The notes beneath the pieces are model-generated. The model was not told the DNA's origin. It searched no databases and saw only the letters and a program-made list of their open reading frames with translations. A DNA stretch of 7,278 bases from Chloroflexota bacterium. GTDB taxonomy: Bacteria; Chloroflexota; Anaerolineae; VGOG01. Location of the stretch: positions 1 to 7,278 of the forward strand of contig JAUWYT010000072.1 in NCBI GenBank assembly GCA_030615705.1, read 5' to 3'. Each line of letters begins with the position of its first letter. Within the stretch, counting starts at the first letter, position 1. This document shows, in pieces, positions 1 through 7,004 of this stretch. The translations under genes were made by a program, and so were the position numbers.

Positions 1-83
1 GGCCGCCCTCTGGCCCAAGGGTACAGGACAAGCGCATCATTCATTATCCCGCTCTCCGTACACCGCGCCAGCAATATTGCAGG
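1..83. other. Left-edge intergenic, possible start of next gene
   Basis: This short stretch lies downstream of the phosphodiesterase stop codon. A perfect 10-bp palindrome, GCAATATTGC (71-80), sits just after the stop; it has no loop and no T-run, so it is not a convincing terminator. On the minus strand an ATG at 44-42, preceded by a GGAG-like ribosome site about ten bases upstream, opens a frame that stays free of stops to the window edge (about 14 codons). It could be the first codons of the next gene in the same direction, but it is too short to recognise, so I do not call a gene. Confidence 0.3.
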
Positions 84-1988
84 CTACCTCAGTATCTCCT
101 CCAGAACGCGGCCGTCAACCCCTTCGGGTGGGGCAAAGCCCAGGAGCCTGGCAACGCTGGGGGCCACGTCCACCAGGTGCACCGGGCCGATGGCCTTCCC
201 CTCCGCGATGCCAAGGCCGGCGGCCACGAACATGGCCCGCATCTCCGGCAGGCTCGAATCGTAGCCGTGCTGGCCGTAGAATTCGACGGGCTGGATGACC
301 TCGGTGCGGTCGCGATGGTAATCCGGGTAGTAGCCGATCCGCGCCTGGGCGAAGACGTCGCCGGAGTTCTCGCAATCCAGGCGCAGCTCGCCCAGCTCCT
401 CCCGCCTCAGGATGCGCTGGAATACGGGATTCCCGTCCACGGGGTCGCTTATCGCGGAGAGGACGGCGATGACCTCCTCCTGCACCTCCTCGTAATCCTC
501 CAGGGGCACGCTCCCTCCCCTCTCCCTCCCCTCGAGGTTGACGTAGACGTGGACCGCCCCGCCCGAGGTGACGGCGCTGCCCTTGGTCCTGGCCGTGTCA
601 ATGTAATACTTCACCGTGTCCTGTAGAACCATCAGCCCCGCCCGGATGAGGGCCACGTTGACGTTGACGTAGGAGTGGATGGGAGCCATGCCGTGGTCGG
701 ATACGACGAGAAGGGCGGCCTCATCGAGATCGAGAACCTCCAGGAGCCGCCTCAGGTTCTCGTCGGCCAACTGATGGGCGTGGCGATAGAGGTCGGCGTA
801 CTCCGCCGCCCGCTCAGGTGAATAGTTCCACTGGCGCTCGTCAACCATCAGGAACTGGTGGCCGCACTCGTCCACGGGCCCCTGCCAGGTGAACATCAGG
901 TCGGGCCGATACGCCGTGTAGACGTAGACGGCCACCTCCATCATCCAGCGGGCCTGTATCTCGGCCATCTCGAAGTAGTCCTCTTCTGAGATCCAGCCGT
1001 GCTCCAGGGCATAGTAGTCGGGCGAGGGCGGGAAGAAGCCAAAGCCCTCGTTTATCTCCCTGAGGAGCTCCACGGGCCTGGCCCGGTTGTAGTTGACCCG
1101 GCTCTGGAAGATGGTGAAATCGGCCATGTCGGGGTTGGTGATCTTGAAGTAGGCCCCGCTCCATAGCCGGTCGCTGATCAGGAGCGGCGCCCACTCGCCC
1201 TCGCTCAAGCGGGCACTTGTCTCACCGATCCTCTTGTCCAGGTCCAGGATAAAGAGGTCGTAGTCCTCGGTTTGGTCGTCGCTGGTGTCCGCGGCCAGGA
1301 CGTGCACCTCGGCCAAAAGCGCCTCTTGCTTGGTGATGTGGAAGCTGGCCTCTTTGAGGGGGCTAAAGGAGGGAGAGGTGTTCTCCCAGCCGCTGGCCGG
1401 GGCAAAGGAGAGGACGTGCTGGGCCGAGTAGGCGTCGCTGGCCCCGTAGGCCACGGTGTAGTCGGCCAGCTTATCGGGGAAGTTGATGCTGGCCCCCGGC
1501 CAGAAGACGGTGGCCGTGCGCAGGCCGGTCCTCATGGCCGTACGCCAGATGGGCTCCGCGCCCCACTCCACGTCCTCGAAGCCGCTGACCGTTTGATAGA
1601 TGTACTGATGGGGCACGCGGAAGGTGTTGGCCACGATGCCCGTTTTGTCGGGATAGGTGCCGGTGGCAATGGAGGCGTGGGCGGCGGCGGTGAGGGTGGG
1701 ATCAATGCTCTGCGCGTACTCCGCCTTGACGCCCCGCTCCACGAGCTTGGCCAGGTTGGGCATCGTCCCATCGGCGATGAACTTGTCCACGTAGTCGGCC
1801 CGCGCCCCATCGAGGCAGAGCACCACCACCTTGGGCCGTCCGGCGACCTCGGTGGGCGTTGGGGTGAGAGCTAGGGTGGGCGTCGGTGCGGAGGTTGGGA
1901 TGGCCGTGGGGAGCGGCGTGGGCGTTGGCCGCTTGCAAGCGACGAGCAAGCCGATTGCGATAATCAAGAGGAGAAGTCTTCTTGCCAT
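84..1988 (-). CDS. Lipid-anchored alkaline-phosphatase-superfamily phosphodiesterase (NPP-like)
   Basis: Predicted surface lipoprotein hydrolase of the type I phosphodiesterase/nucleotide pyrophosphatase branch of the alkaline phosphatase superfamily; members are two-zinc enzymes that cleave phosphodiester or phosphomonoester bonds. Numbering from the chosen start (634 aa): an Arg-Arg plus hydrophobic signal ends in a lipobox LVAC with Cys18, followed by a Pro/Thr-rich linker to about residue 46. The fold begins with VVVLCLDGAR (metal ligand Asp60). The probable nucleophile Thr100 lies in DPTLTAAAH; the Asn of the classical NPP motif TFPNH is replaced by Ala. Further ligands appear in VDECGH (Asp373, His377), VSDHGM (Asp431, His432) and GQHGY (His574). 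All metal ligands seem present, so it is probably active. An in-frame ATG lies 24 bases upstream, but the start at 1988 has AGAGGTG eight bases before it and gives a proper signal peptide. The substrate is unknown; nucleotides, glycerophosphodiesters and phospholipid head groups are all possible. It follows the transporter genes but is separated by a terminator and repeats, so it probably has its own promoter, which I could not identify. Confidence 0.88.
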   Translation of the reverse strand: MARRLLLLIIAIGLLVACKRPTPTPLPTAIPTSAPTPTLALTPTPTEVAGRPKVVVLCLDGARADYVDKFIADGTMPNLAKLVERGVKAEYAQSIDPTLTAAAHASIATGTYPDKTGIVANTFRVPHQYIYQTVSGFEDVEWGAEPIWRTAMRTGLRTATVFWPGASINFPDKLADYTVAYGASDAYSAQHVLSFAPASGWENTSPSFSPLKEASFHITKQEALLAEVHVLAADTSDDQTEDYDLFILDLDKRIGETSARLSEGEWAPLLISDRLWSGAYFKITNPDMADFTIFQSRVNYNRARPVELLREINEGFGFFPPSPDYYALEHGWISEEDYFEMAEIQARWMMEVAVYVYTAYRPDLMFTWQGPVDECGHQFLMVDERQWNYSPERAAEYADLYRHAHQLADENLRRLLEVLDLDEAALLVVSDHGMAPIHSYVNVNVALIRAGLMVLQDTVKYYIDTARTKGSAVTSGGAVHVYVNLEGRERGGSVPLEDYEEVQEEVIAVLSAISDPVDGNPVFQRILRREELGELRLDCENSGDVFAQARIGYYPDYHRDRTEVIQPVEFYGQHGYDSSLPEMRAMFVAAGLGIAEGKAIGPVHLVDVAPSVARLLGFAPPEGVDGRVLEEILR

Positions 1989-1996
1989 CTGGTGCT

Positions 1997-2003
1997 CACC
2001 TCT
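1997..2003 (-). promoter_or_regulatory. Ribosome binding site deciding the phosphodiesterase start
   Basis: AGAGGTG on the minus strand lies eight bases before the ATG at 1988-1986. It favours this start over the in-frame ATG at 2012, whose extra eight residues (MSSRGEHQ) would put an acidic, polar extension before the Arg-Arg of the lipoprotein signal. Confidence 0.7.
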
Positions 2004-2064
2004 GGACGACATAATTCAACGTTGTGCTGTGACTACCTCGACTATGTTAGATTCCAGGCCAAGC

Positions 2065-2344
2065 GTCCTTGCGAGGAGCACTTCGACGAGCTCAGTGTAA
2101 ACTCCGCGACCAAGCAATCTCCACCGTTGATAGCAATTGCACGTTCGAGATTGCTTCGCTATGCTGCTAAGAAACAAGGAGATTCTTCGCTCCGCTTTCA
2201 TCCCCCACCGTGCTGTCACTCAGAGCGAAGCGACGAGTCTCCCCCGCCCTATGCAAAGCGGGGCCGCTCCGTTCTGAATGACACAAACGATTGTTTCTTG
2301 CCCAATGAGTGGCGCGAATGTGCCATGCGGAGCTCGCAATGACA
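2065..2344. repeat. Composite patch of interspersed palindromic repeats (MITE-like)
   Basis: This non-coding stretch fills most of the gap between the transporter operon and the phosphodiesterase gene. Its ends are near-perfect inverted copies: GTCCTTGCGAG (2065-2075) and CTCGCAATGAC (2333-2343) pair at 10 of 11 positions. Inside are several pieces of one repeated theme. AAGCAATCTC (2112-2121) is exactly inverted as GAGATTGCTT (2147-2156). GAGATTGCTTCGCT (2147-2160) recurs as GAGATTCTTCGCT (2179-2191). A second nested palindrome occupies 2214-2283. The pattern resembles the short non-autonomous repeats seen many times between genes in some bacterial genomes; that it is such a family here is inference, since only one locus is visible. 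No credible gene lies in it. Confidence 0.6.
2214..2283. repeat. 70-bp imperfect palindrome within the repeat patch
   Basis: The left end TGTCACTCAGAGCGAAGCG and the inverted right end TGTCATTCAGAACGGAGCG match at 16 of 19 positions. In the middle CCCCGC (2232-2237) and GCGGGG (2248-2253) form a perfect 6-bp stem with a 10-base loop. The whole unit could fold as a long hairpin in RNA or single-stranded DNA. It has TIR-like ends but no coding capacity, as expected of a miniature element. It may also act as a two-way transcription barrier, though there is no T-run after the stem. Confidence 0.55.
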
Positions 2345-2361
2345 AATTTAACTGTGCTTTT

Positions 2362-2400
2362 CAAAGAAGGCGGGCTGCAGACAGAAGTCCGCAGCCCGCC
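2362..2400 (-). terminator. Probable rho-independent terminator of the transporter operon
   Basis: GGCGGGCTGC and GCAGCCCGCC form a perfect, GC-rich 10-bp stem (2369-2378 with 2391-2400) around a 12-base loop. Reading on the minus strand, the stem is followed by TTCTTT, a modest T-rich tail; the plus-strand side has no such tail. It lies about 55 bases downstream of the binding-protein stop codon, the expected place for the end of this transcript. The imperfect T-run lowers certainty about its efficiency. Confidence 0.7.
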
Positions 2401-2413
2401 ACCTTCGCTAGAT

Positions 2414-2429
2414 GCTTGATTGATCAAGC
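2414..2429. repeat. Short inverted repeat after the binding-protein gene
   Basis: GCTTGAT and ATCAAGC are perfect 7-bp arms separated by two bases, between the binding-protein stop and the GC-rich terminator. The spacer is too short for a stable hairpin loop unless the inner pairs open. It might be a dyad protein-binding site or add to 3' end stability; no function can be assigned. Confidence 0.4.
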
Positions 2430-2454
2430 ACTGACATCAAGCCTCGCCAGGAGG

Positions 2455-3864
2455 CTACTCCTCCATCAGTTCGGCCTGAAGCTCGTTGGCTTCCTTGGTC
2501 AGGGCGTCCAGGGTCGCCTTGACGTCCGCGCCCTGAATGATCTCGTTGAAGGCCTGCTGGGCAGCGTCGCGAACGGCCTGGTACGAGATGAGCTGCGGTT
2601 CGTACGTGCCGTAGGGCAGCAAGGCCATGGCTTGACCCCATTGCGGATTCTCGTCTACGTAGTCGGTCAGGAGCTCCGCTGTACTAGCGCGGGTCGGGAA
2701 GTAGCCGCTGCAACGATCCCACTGGGCCTGGATTTCGGGCGAGGTGAACCACTTGAGGAAGATCCAGGCCGCCAGTTGGATTTCGGGCGTGGTAGCAGGG
2801 ATCATGATGTCGCCGCCGTAGATGTCCATCACGGGTTCGGAGGTCGTGTGCGGGATGGCCGTGGCGCCCCACACGTCCTCGCTGCCGAGTGCCTCCATAT
2901 CGCTGGCGTAGTAGGCAATCCCGGAACTCGATCCCTGTGTGAAGATAACGTGGCGGGCAGCGAGCTCGGGGTTCGGATATCCCTCAGTGAAGAAGTAGGC
3001 GCAGCCGTCGTCGTACATGCCCTTGAGGAAGGTCATGGCGTCAATGGTCGCCTGGCCGTTGTACATGTAGCCGGTGCGATCCTCGTTCGAAACGTCGCCG
3101 CCGAAGGCGAAGGTCCAGGCTGCCGTGCCCGAAGCGTCATCGCGCAAGATGAAGCCACCGGTGCCGTCGGCGTTGGCTGCGGCGGCCGTGCACGCCATTT
3201 CCTTGAACTCATCAGGCGTGGTGGGCGGGCCGTCGAAACCCAGTTCTTCCAACCAGGTTTGGTTGTAGAACAGCATCTCCATCGAACGGTTGGGCGGGAA
3301 ACCCAGGCGCTGGTCGTCGAAGGCCGCGTGGACGCCTTGTTCCAAGAAAGCCCTGTAGAAGTCCGCCCTCTCCTCCGCGGTCAGGCCCCAGGTTGGATCA
3401 TCTATGTAAGGGTTCATATCTGCCAGCCCGCCGGCCAGCGCGTAGAAGGCCTGGTCGTTCTGGTAGCCCACCACCAGCCCGGGCACCTCGCCCGTGGCGA
3501 TGCCGGCATTCATCTTGTCACGGATGTCGTTGTAGCCGCCCTGATTCTCGGGGACGATGGTGATGCCACACTCGTTGGTGGCATTGAATTCGGCTTGCTT
3601 CTCCAACAGCCATTCCTCACGGTGTCGGCTGTGCTGGTGCCACCAGACCACCGTCTGGCCGCGTGGGTCAACGCCGGCCAGAGGACCCTCGGTAGCCGGT
3701 GCGCAGGCTTCCGGCACCGGGGTTGGGGTCGGGGGCGGCTTCTTGGTTGGGGTCGCGGCCGGAGCCTTGGTGGGCGTTGGCGTCGGCCCCGGCGCACAAG
3801 AAGCGACCAGCGGTAGTGCCAGCGCCAGGATGACCAACAATGTAAACAGTTTACGCACTTTCAT
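2455..3864 (-). CDS. Extracellular solute-binding lipoprotein of a CUT1-type ABC importer
   Basis: Family 1 extracellular solute-binding protein, 469 aa, the outer receptor of the importer encoded by the adjacent permeases. A basic start (MKVRK) and hydrophobic stretch end in a lipobox VASC with Cys23, so it should be lipid-anchored outside the membrane. Residues 25-51 form a Pro/Thr/Lys linker holding the two-lobed domain away from the surface. That domain starts at TVVWWHQHS (71-79) and contains [18 protein letters not shown] (121-138), a hinge-type segment [13 protein letters not shown] (190-202), and the C-terminal pattern [18 protein letters not shown] then GYFPTR (365-392) typical of the family. 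The PPNRS...FYN segment resembles the ligand-site region of UgpB-like glycerol-3-phosphate receptors, but this is too weak to name the ligand. The start at 3864 is backed by a GAGGAGAAAGG ribosome site. It sits 118 bp after the MalG-type gene as the last gene of the operon, ahead of the terminator near 2369. Confidence 0.92.
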   Translation of the reverse strand: MKVRKLFTLLVILALALPLVASCAPGPTPTPTKAPAATPTKKPPPTPTPVPEACAPATEGPLAGVDPRGQTVVWWHQHSRHREEWLLEKQAEFNATNECGITIVPENQGGYNDIRDKMNAGIATGEVPGLVVGYQNDQAFYALAGGLADMNPYIDDPTWGLTAEERADFYRAFLEQGVHAAFDDQRLGFPPNRSMEMLFYNQTWLEELGFDGPPTTPDEFKEMACTAAAANADGTGGFILRDDASGTAAWTFAFGGDVSNEDRTGYMYNGQATIDAMTFLKGMYDDGCAYFFTEGYPNPELAARHVIFTQGSSSGIAYYASDMEALGSEDVWGATAIPHTTSEPVMDIYGGDIMIPATTPEIQLAAWIFLKWFTSPEIQAQWDRCSGYFPTRASTAELLTDYVDENPQWGQAMALLPYGTYEPQLISYQAVRDAAQQAFNEIIQGADVKATLDALTKEANELQAELMEE

Positions 3865-3982
3865 TGTCCTTTCTCCTCGTGAGCTAGATTTGGTTACTCG
3901 GCAAATCGGCGATTGGTAGATTGGTAAATTCCTTTGCTATCACCCCCTTTCGTCCTACGTTTCACGCATTACGATTTACGGC
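3865..3982. other. Spacer with short near-repeats between permease and binding-protein genes
   Basis: This AT-richer 118-bp spacer carries low-complexity near-repeats. On the plus strand GATTGGTA occurs twice in succession (around 3911-3926), and ACGTTTCACGC/ATTACGATTTACG-like units follow near 3956-3980. No minus-strand promoter with good boxes was found, and no hairpin that would stop transcription from the permease genes, so the binding-protein gene is probably transcribed through from upstream. The ribosome site of the next gene is at its left end. Confidence 0.45.
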
Positions 3983-4867
3983 TTATCCCTTCAGGCCTGT
4001 ATAAGCGATGCCCTCGGTGAACTGCTTCTGGGTGACGAAATACAGGATCAGGATGGGCAAGATGGTGATGACCGAGCCCGCCATTTGCAGGTGAAAGTGC
4101 GCGCCAGCTTCGTCCAGAAAGGCCATCAGCCCTGCGGAGATCGGTCGCCACTCTGGCGTGTTGGTCACCAGCATCGGCCAGGCCAGCGCATTCCAGGCCC
4201 CAATGAAGCCAAAGATCACAATGGTCATCAATGGCGCCCGCGATATGGGCAGCACCACCTGGAGCAGGTAGCGCACGTGCCCGGCGCCATCAATCTGCGC
4301 CGAGTCCCACAGTTCATGGGGAATCTGTGCAAAGAACTGCCGCAGCAAAAAGATACTAATAGCGCTGGCCATGAAGGGGACAGTGAGGGCAGGCCAGTTA
4401 TTGACCCACGCGATCGGGCCGATGCGCCCCAACCAGGTGACCGTGATGAAGTTGGGAATCCACCTCAGGGCATCCGGTAGCATTAGCGTGGACAGCAGCA
4501 GCGTGAACAGCAAATTTTTGGCCGGGAACTCCATACGGGCAAAAGCATAGGCGGCCAGGGTGCAGAAAACAAGTTGTCCGCCGACGGTGATCGCGGTAAC
4601 GATGACGCTGTTGACGAAGTACTCGGAGAACTTGGCATCCTCCCACGCCTGTACGTAGTTGTCCCACTGGGGCGCTCTGGGCAGAATGGCCCGGCCCGTG
4701 GCCTCGCCCAGAGTCATCAGGGAAGTGCTCACCATCCAGAGGAAGGGCACGACGACAACGACGACCCCGGCTAACAGGATCACGTAAGTGAGCACGCGCC
4801 CGATGTCTATGCCACGTGATTTGCTGGATGCGGTTGCCCGATAAGTTGCGGAGACATTGCTAGCCAT
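3983..4867 (-). CDS. Carbohydrate ABC transporter permease, MalG/UgpE type
   Basis: Inner-membrane permease subunit of the CUT1 family, 294 aa, the usual length for MalG-type partners. Hydrophobic segments are visible near 25-46, 85-108, 118-137, 158-176, 211-233 and 263-279, giving the expected six. The cytoplasmic EAA loop that contacts the ATPase is present as DSAQIDGAG (188-196) continuing to VVLPIS (204-209); the classical EAA triplet is DSA here, a conservative change. The C-terminus [15 protein letters not shown] is typical of the family and indicates a complete protein. Its ATG overlaps the stop of the upstream MalF-type gene by eight bases (ATGGCTAG), so translational coupling and a heterodimeric channel are very likely. 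A GAGAGGG ribosome site lies about eight bases before the start. The substrate cannot be told from the sequence. Confidence 0.93.
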   Translation of the reverse strand: MASNVSATYRATASSKSRGIDIGRVLTYVILLAGVVVVVVPFLWMVSTSLMTLGEATGRAILPRAPQWDNYVQAWEDAKFSEYFVNSVIVTAITVGGQLVFCTLAAYAFARMEFPAKNLLFTLLLSTLMLPDALRWIPNFITVTWLGRIGPIAWVNNWPALTVPFMASAISIFLLRQFFAQIPHELWDSAQIDGAGHVRYLLQVVLPISRAPLMTIVIFGFIGAWNALAWPMLVTNTPEWRPISAGLMAFLDEAGAHFHLQMAGSVITILPILILYFVTQKQFTEGIAYTGLKG

Positions 4868-6548
4868 AGAATACCCTCTCTTGAGCGATGCGATTGTTGA
4901 TCACCGTCAGGACCAGGACCAGGCCCAGTAGCACGATGGCCAGCGACGAAGCGTAGCCGTAGCGCGTGTTGCGGAAGAACTCTTGAAAGATGGCCACGCT
5001 GGCCGTATCGGTTGTGCCCAGAGCTGCTCCGCTGCGTAGCACCCACACGTGGTTGAAGGCCTTGAACGTGCCGATGACGGCCATCAGCGTCAGGAAGTAG
5101 ATGGTGGGGGATAACAAGGGGAGGGTGATGTGGCGGAACTGGGCCCCGCCCCCCGCGCCGTCAATCTGCGCGGCCTCGTAGAGCTCCCCGGGAATGCTGC
5201 CTAGCCCGGCCAGGAAGATGACCGTATCGTAGCCCACGTAGGTCCAAACGTTGTAGATAATGATGACGGCCAGAGCCAGGCTTGGTCCCGCAGCCCACCC
5301 AGGCAGGGTGACCCCAGAACCGGCGATCATCTGAAAGATGCCGTCAGGTTCATCCAGCCAAAGCAGCGGCTCTGCTCCCAATAACCCGATCAAGTTGTTG
5401 ATGGGAGCATTGGGTCGCCCGGAGAATAACACCCGAAAGATCGCCGCTGCTGCGACGGGCGGCGTGATGTAGGGCAAAAAGTAAACCACGCGGAAGAACC
5501 CCTTGGCCCTGATGTTCTGAAAGAGCAAGATGGCCAGGATGAGCGAAATGCCCAACTGGAAGGGCACTGTGCCGGCAGAGTAGTAGACGGTCACTTGCAG
5601 ACTCTTCCACCAATTCTCGTCACCGGCCGAGATGACGCGCGGCAGCTCGCCGATCAGCACCCACGCGCCGACCATCAGCACCGCCGCCGCCCCCAGACGC
5701 AGCAGCGTGGCAGCCATGGTCGGACGATGGCTGGCGCTGTGCCAGACCCACCAGGCGATAAGTAAAAGCACGAAGCCCGCGCTGATGGTTACTACCTGCG
5801 ACCAGATCTCCAGTTGTTCGCCTTCGGCCAGGGCTTCGGCGTAGGCCGCCTGGATCTCCGTCCACGTCAGCCAGCCCAGAATAAGGCCGCCTCCCACCAG
5901 CAAGAAGATCAGGACAAATGACGTGTAGTAAGTAGCGTTGCGCGGGCTATGGGTTAAGAAGCGATGCACCACGAAAGCCAATCCCAGGCCCAGCGCCAGA
6001 ATCAGTAGCGACAAACGTAGGGCCCACTGCACCGTCGGCGCTCCCCAGGCCTCACCCAGAAGGCGGAGGAAGAGTTCACGAGTGCGCTCAAGCCCCTTGA
6101 CTTTCTGTCCGATGTCGAGCACTTCAGGCAGCAAATAGACACAGAAGCGCACGAACTGGACCAGACCACCCGCCGTCACTACCGCTGGCACCATCCATAA
6201 CCACGGCCTGTCCTCGTGCTCGCGGGCTGTGCGCCGCGCTTGCAACAGGGCGCGTATAGCCAGCACAAGAAAGATGACGACCAGCCAGAAGGCCACCACG
6301 TAAGCCAGATTGTCAATCGCCTTGACGTAGTTAGCCAGCCCCCGGTACCTGCCGGGAACAATGCGCCATCGGTGCAGGCTGACGTAAGCAGCAAAGCCAA
6401 TGGGAAACAGCCCAAAGACACCGATGATGAGGAACGCGGGTAGGAGAAAAAAGTACGCAGTCAGAGCTTCTTTCAATCGCCGCCATCGGCGTCCCGTGAA
6501 CATGCTGGGGCGGGGGGTGGGAGTTGTACGTTGATGAACGATGGCCAT
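4860..6548 (-). CDS. MalF/UgpA-type ABC permease with a large multi-membrane insertion
   Basis: First permease of the importer, 562 aa, much longer than the roughly 300 residues usual for UgpA/LacF-type proteins. The N-terminal core (first membrane span about 30-55, then [10 protein letters not shown] and [11 protein letters not shown] to residue 80) and the remainder (from about 312, [20 protein letters not shown]) match the family. Between them lie about 230 residues with six further hydrophobic segments: roughly 82-102, 117-141, 174-194, 207-228, 250-268 and 284-300. Loops 103-116, 195-206 and 269-283 are basic, whereas 229-248 is acidic, which fits the positive-inside rule and restores the core topology. 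The EAA loop is classical: EAAQIDGAG (458-466) followed by ITLPLLSPT (474-482). The core also has a longer segment at about 400-422 before PSLALAVII. The ATG at 6548 has an AGGGGAAG-like ribosome site just upstream. E. coli MalF is also long, but through a soluble periplasmic loop, not extra membrane spans. Confidence 0.9.
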   Translation of the reverse strand: MAIVHQRTTPTPRPSMFTGRRWRRLKEALTAYFFLLPAFLIIGVFGLFPIGFAAYVSLHRWRIVPGRYRGLANYVKAIDNLAYVVAFWLVVIFLVLAIRALLQARRTAREHEDRPWLWMVPAVVTAGGLVQFVRFCVYLLPEVLDIGQKVKGLERTRELFLRLLGEAWGAPTVQWALRLSLLILALGLGLAFVVHRFLTHSPRNATYYTSFVLIFLLVGGGLILGWLTWTEIQAAYAEALAEGEQLEIWSQVVTISAGFVLLLIAWWVWHSASHRPTMAATLLRLGAAAVLMVGAWVLIGELPRVISAGDENWWKSLQVTVYYSAGTVPFQLGISLILAILLFQNIRAKGFFRVVYFLPYITPPVAAAAIFRVLFSGRPNAPINNLIGLLGAEPLLWLDEPDGIFQMIAGSGVTLPGWAAGPSLALAVIIIYNVWTYVGYDTVIFLAGLGSIPGELYEAAQIDGAGGGAQFRHITLPLLSPTIYFLTLMAVIGTFKAFNHVWVLRSGAALGTTDTASVAIFQEFFRNTRYGYASSLAIVLLGLVLVLTVINNRIAQERVFYG

Positions 6549-6611
6549 ACTTCCCCTTTCAAAGATACTTTCAAGGTCGTATTACAGCATCAAAAGAAGA
6601 AAGGTGTCGAC

Positions 6612-6925
6612 TCAAAGCCGGCTGCTCCCGGATACCGTCCAGGCTCCAGTCAGCAAACCCGCTCCTCCGATCATCCAAAGGACATCCGGGGGGTCGTTCA
6701 GTACCCTCAGCGGTTCTCCAATGCAATGAAGGCGCCTCGCTGGATGCGCCAGTTGTGCAGACTGATGTAGAAGGCGTAGCCCACAGGCAGAAAGTGGAAA
6801 GCGGCGAGGACGATGGTGGCGGGGAGAATGTAGAGATAAGCCAATAGGTTTTCTTTTAGGCGGCGGCCCCTCGGCCCAGTGAAAAGGGCCCTTCCGATTT
6901 CCAGGGAAGCCTGGCGACTGCTCAT
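6612..6925 (-). pseudogene. Truncated, frameshifted N-terminus of a second MalF-type permease
   Basis: The start at 6925 has a good ribosome site (AAGGGAG, 6931-6937) and encodes FTGPRGRRLKENLLAYLYIL, a membrane span, then GYAFYISLHNWRIQRGAFIALEN. This closely parallels the start of the neighbouring intact permease ([20 protein letters not shown] and YVSLHRWRI). After GAG AAC (6718-6713) the frame meets TGA at 6707-6709, but the next frame continues the family pattern with LRVLNDP (from 6710 downwards). Only two bases separate the two parts, so loss of one base near 6711-6712 explains the break. The shifted frame then runs through a hydrophobic stretch (VLWMIGGAGLLTGAWTV) to a stop at 6612-6614. 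Everything after that (membrane core, EAA loop) is absent, so this cannot make a working permease. It may be the remnant of a duplication or of an ancestral gene whose distal part was deleted. A short peptide could still be translated from the promoter-proximal position. A sequencing error could account for the frameshift but not for the truncation. Confidence 0.75.
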
Positions 6926-6975
6926 GCTCGCTCCCTTCCCACCCCTCGCTCTCATGTGAAGCCAATTGTATTAGT

Positions 6976-7004
6976 ATTGTATCAGAAAAAGCTGGCCTGG
7001 TCAA
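6976..7004 (-). promoter_or_regulatory. Sigma70-type promoter of the transporter operon
   Basis: On the minus strand a -35 box TTGACC (plus 6999-7004) is followed after exactly 17 bases by a -10 box TACAAT (plus 6976-6981). Both differ from consensus by one base and the spacing is ideal. Transcription would start near 6969, giving a leader of about 45 bases before the ribosome site and ATG of the truncated permease, and would run into the intact permeases. A second TACAAT lies 11 bases further on (6965-6970) as part of a near-direct repeat but has no matching -35 box. Confidence 0.7.

Noticed and set aside
177..626. A 149-codon plus-strand frame opposite the 3' half of the phosphodiesterase.
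   Set aside because: It overlaps the conserved DHGM to GQHGY part of a well-supported gene and has no recognisable feature of its own.
1272..1874. A 200-codon plus-strand frame opposite the phosphodiesterase.
   Set aside because: Its Gly/Val/Arg-rich, repetitive translation is the complement of the phosphodiesterase and its Pro/Thr linker; the minus-strand gene has all active-site motifs.
1832..1932. Repeated GTGGGCGTTGG-like units that could pass for a tandem repeat or G-rich structure.
   Set aside because: They encode the Pro/Thr linker of the lipoprotein on the minus strand; the same occurs at about 3711-3790 in the binding protein. The repetition is explained by the protein.
2065..2200. 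A possible CRISPR-like array because GAGATT-CTTCGCT recurs.
   Set aside because: Only two or three imperfect copies exist, in both orientations and with irregular spacing, and no cas gene is present.
2016..2427. Small frames in the gap between phosphodiesterase and binding protein (up to 116 codons).
   Set aside because: They consist of translated repeat sequence (for example SERSDESPPPYAKRG), lack good ribosome sites and resemble no protein; the stretch is better explained as a repeat patch.
2278..3816. A 512-codon open frame on the plus strand opposite the binding-protein gene.
   Set aside because: It is antisense to a clearly recognisable solute-binding protein, its translation shows no family motif, it is rich in Gly/Arg/Val as expected from reading a GC-rich gene backwards, and it begins inside the repeat patch.
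3865..3982. A separate promoter for the binding-protein gene.
   Set aside because: No -35/-10 pair with acceptable boxes and spacing was found on the minus strand; only loose matches exist.
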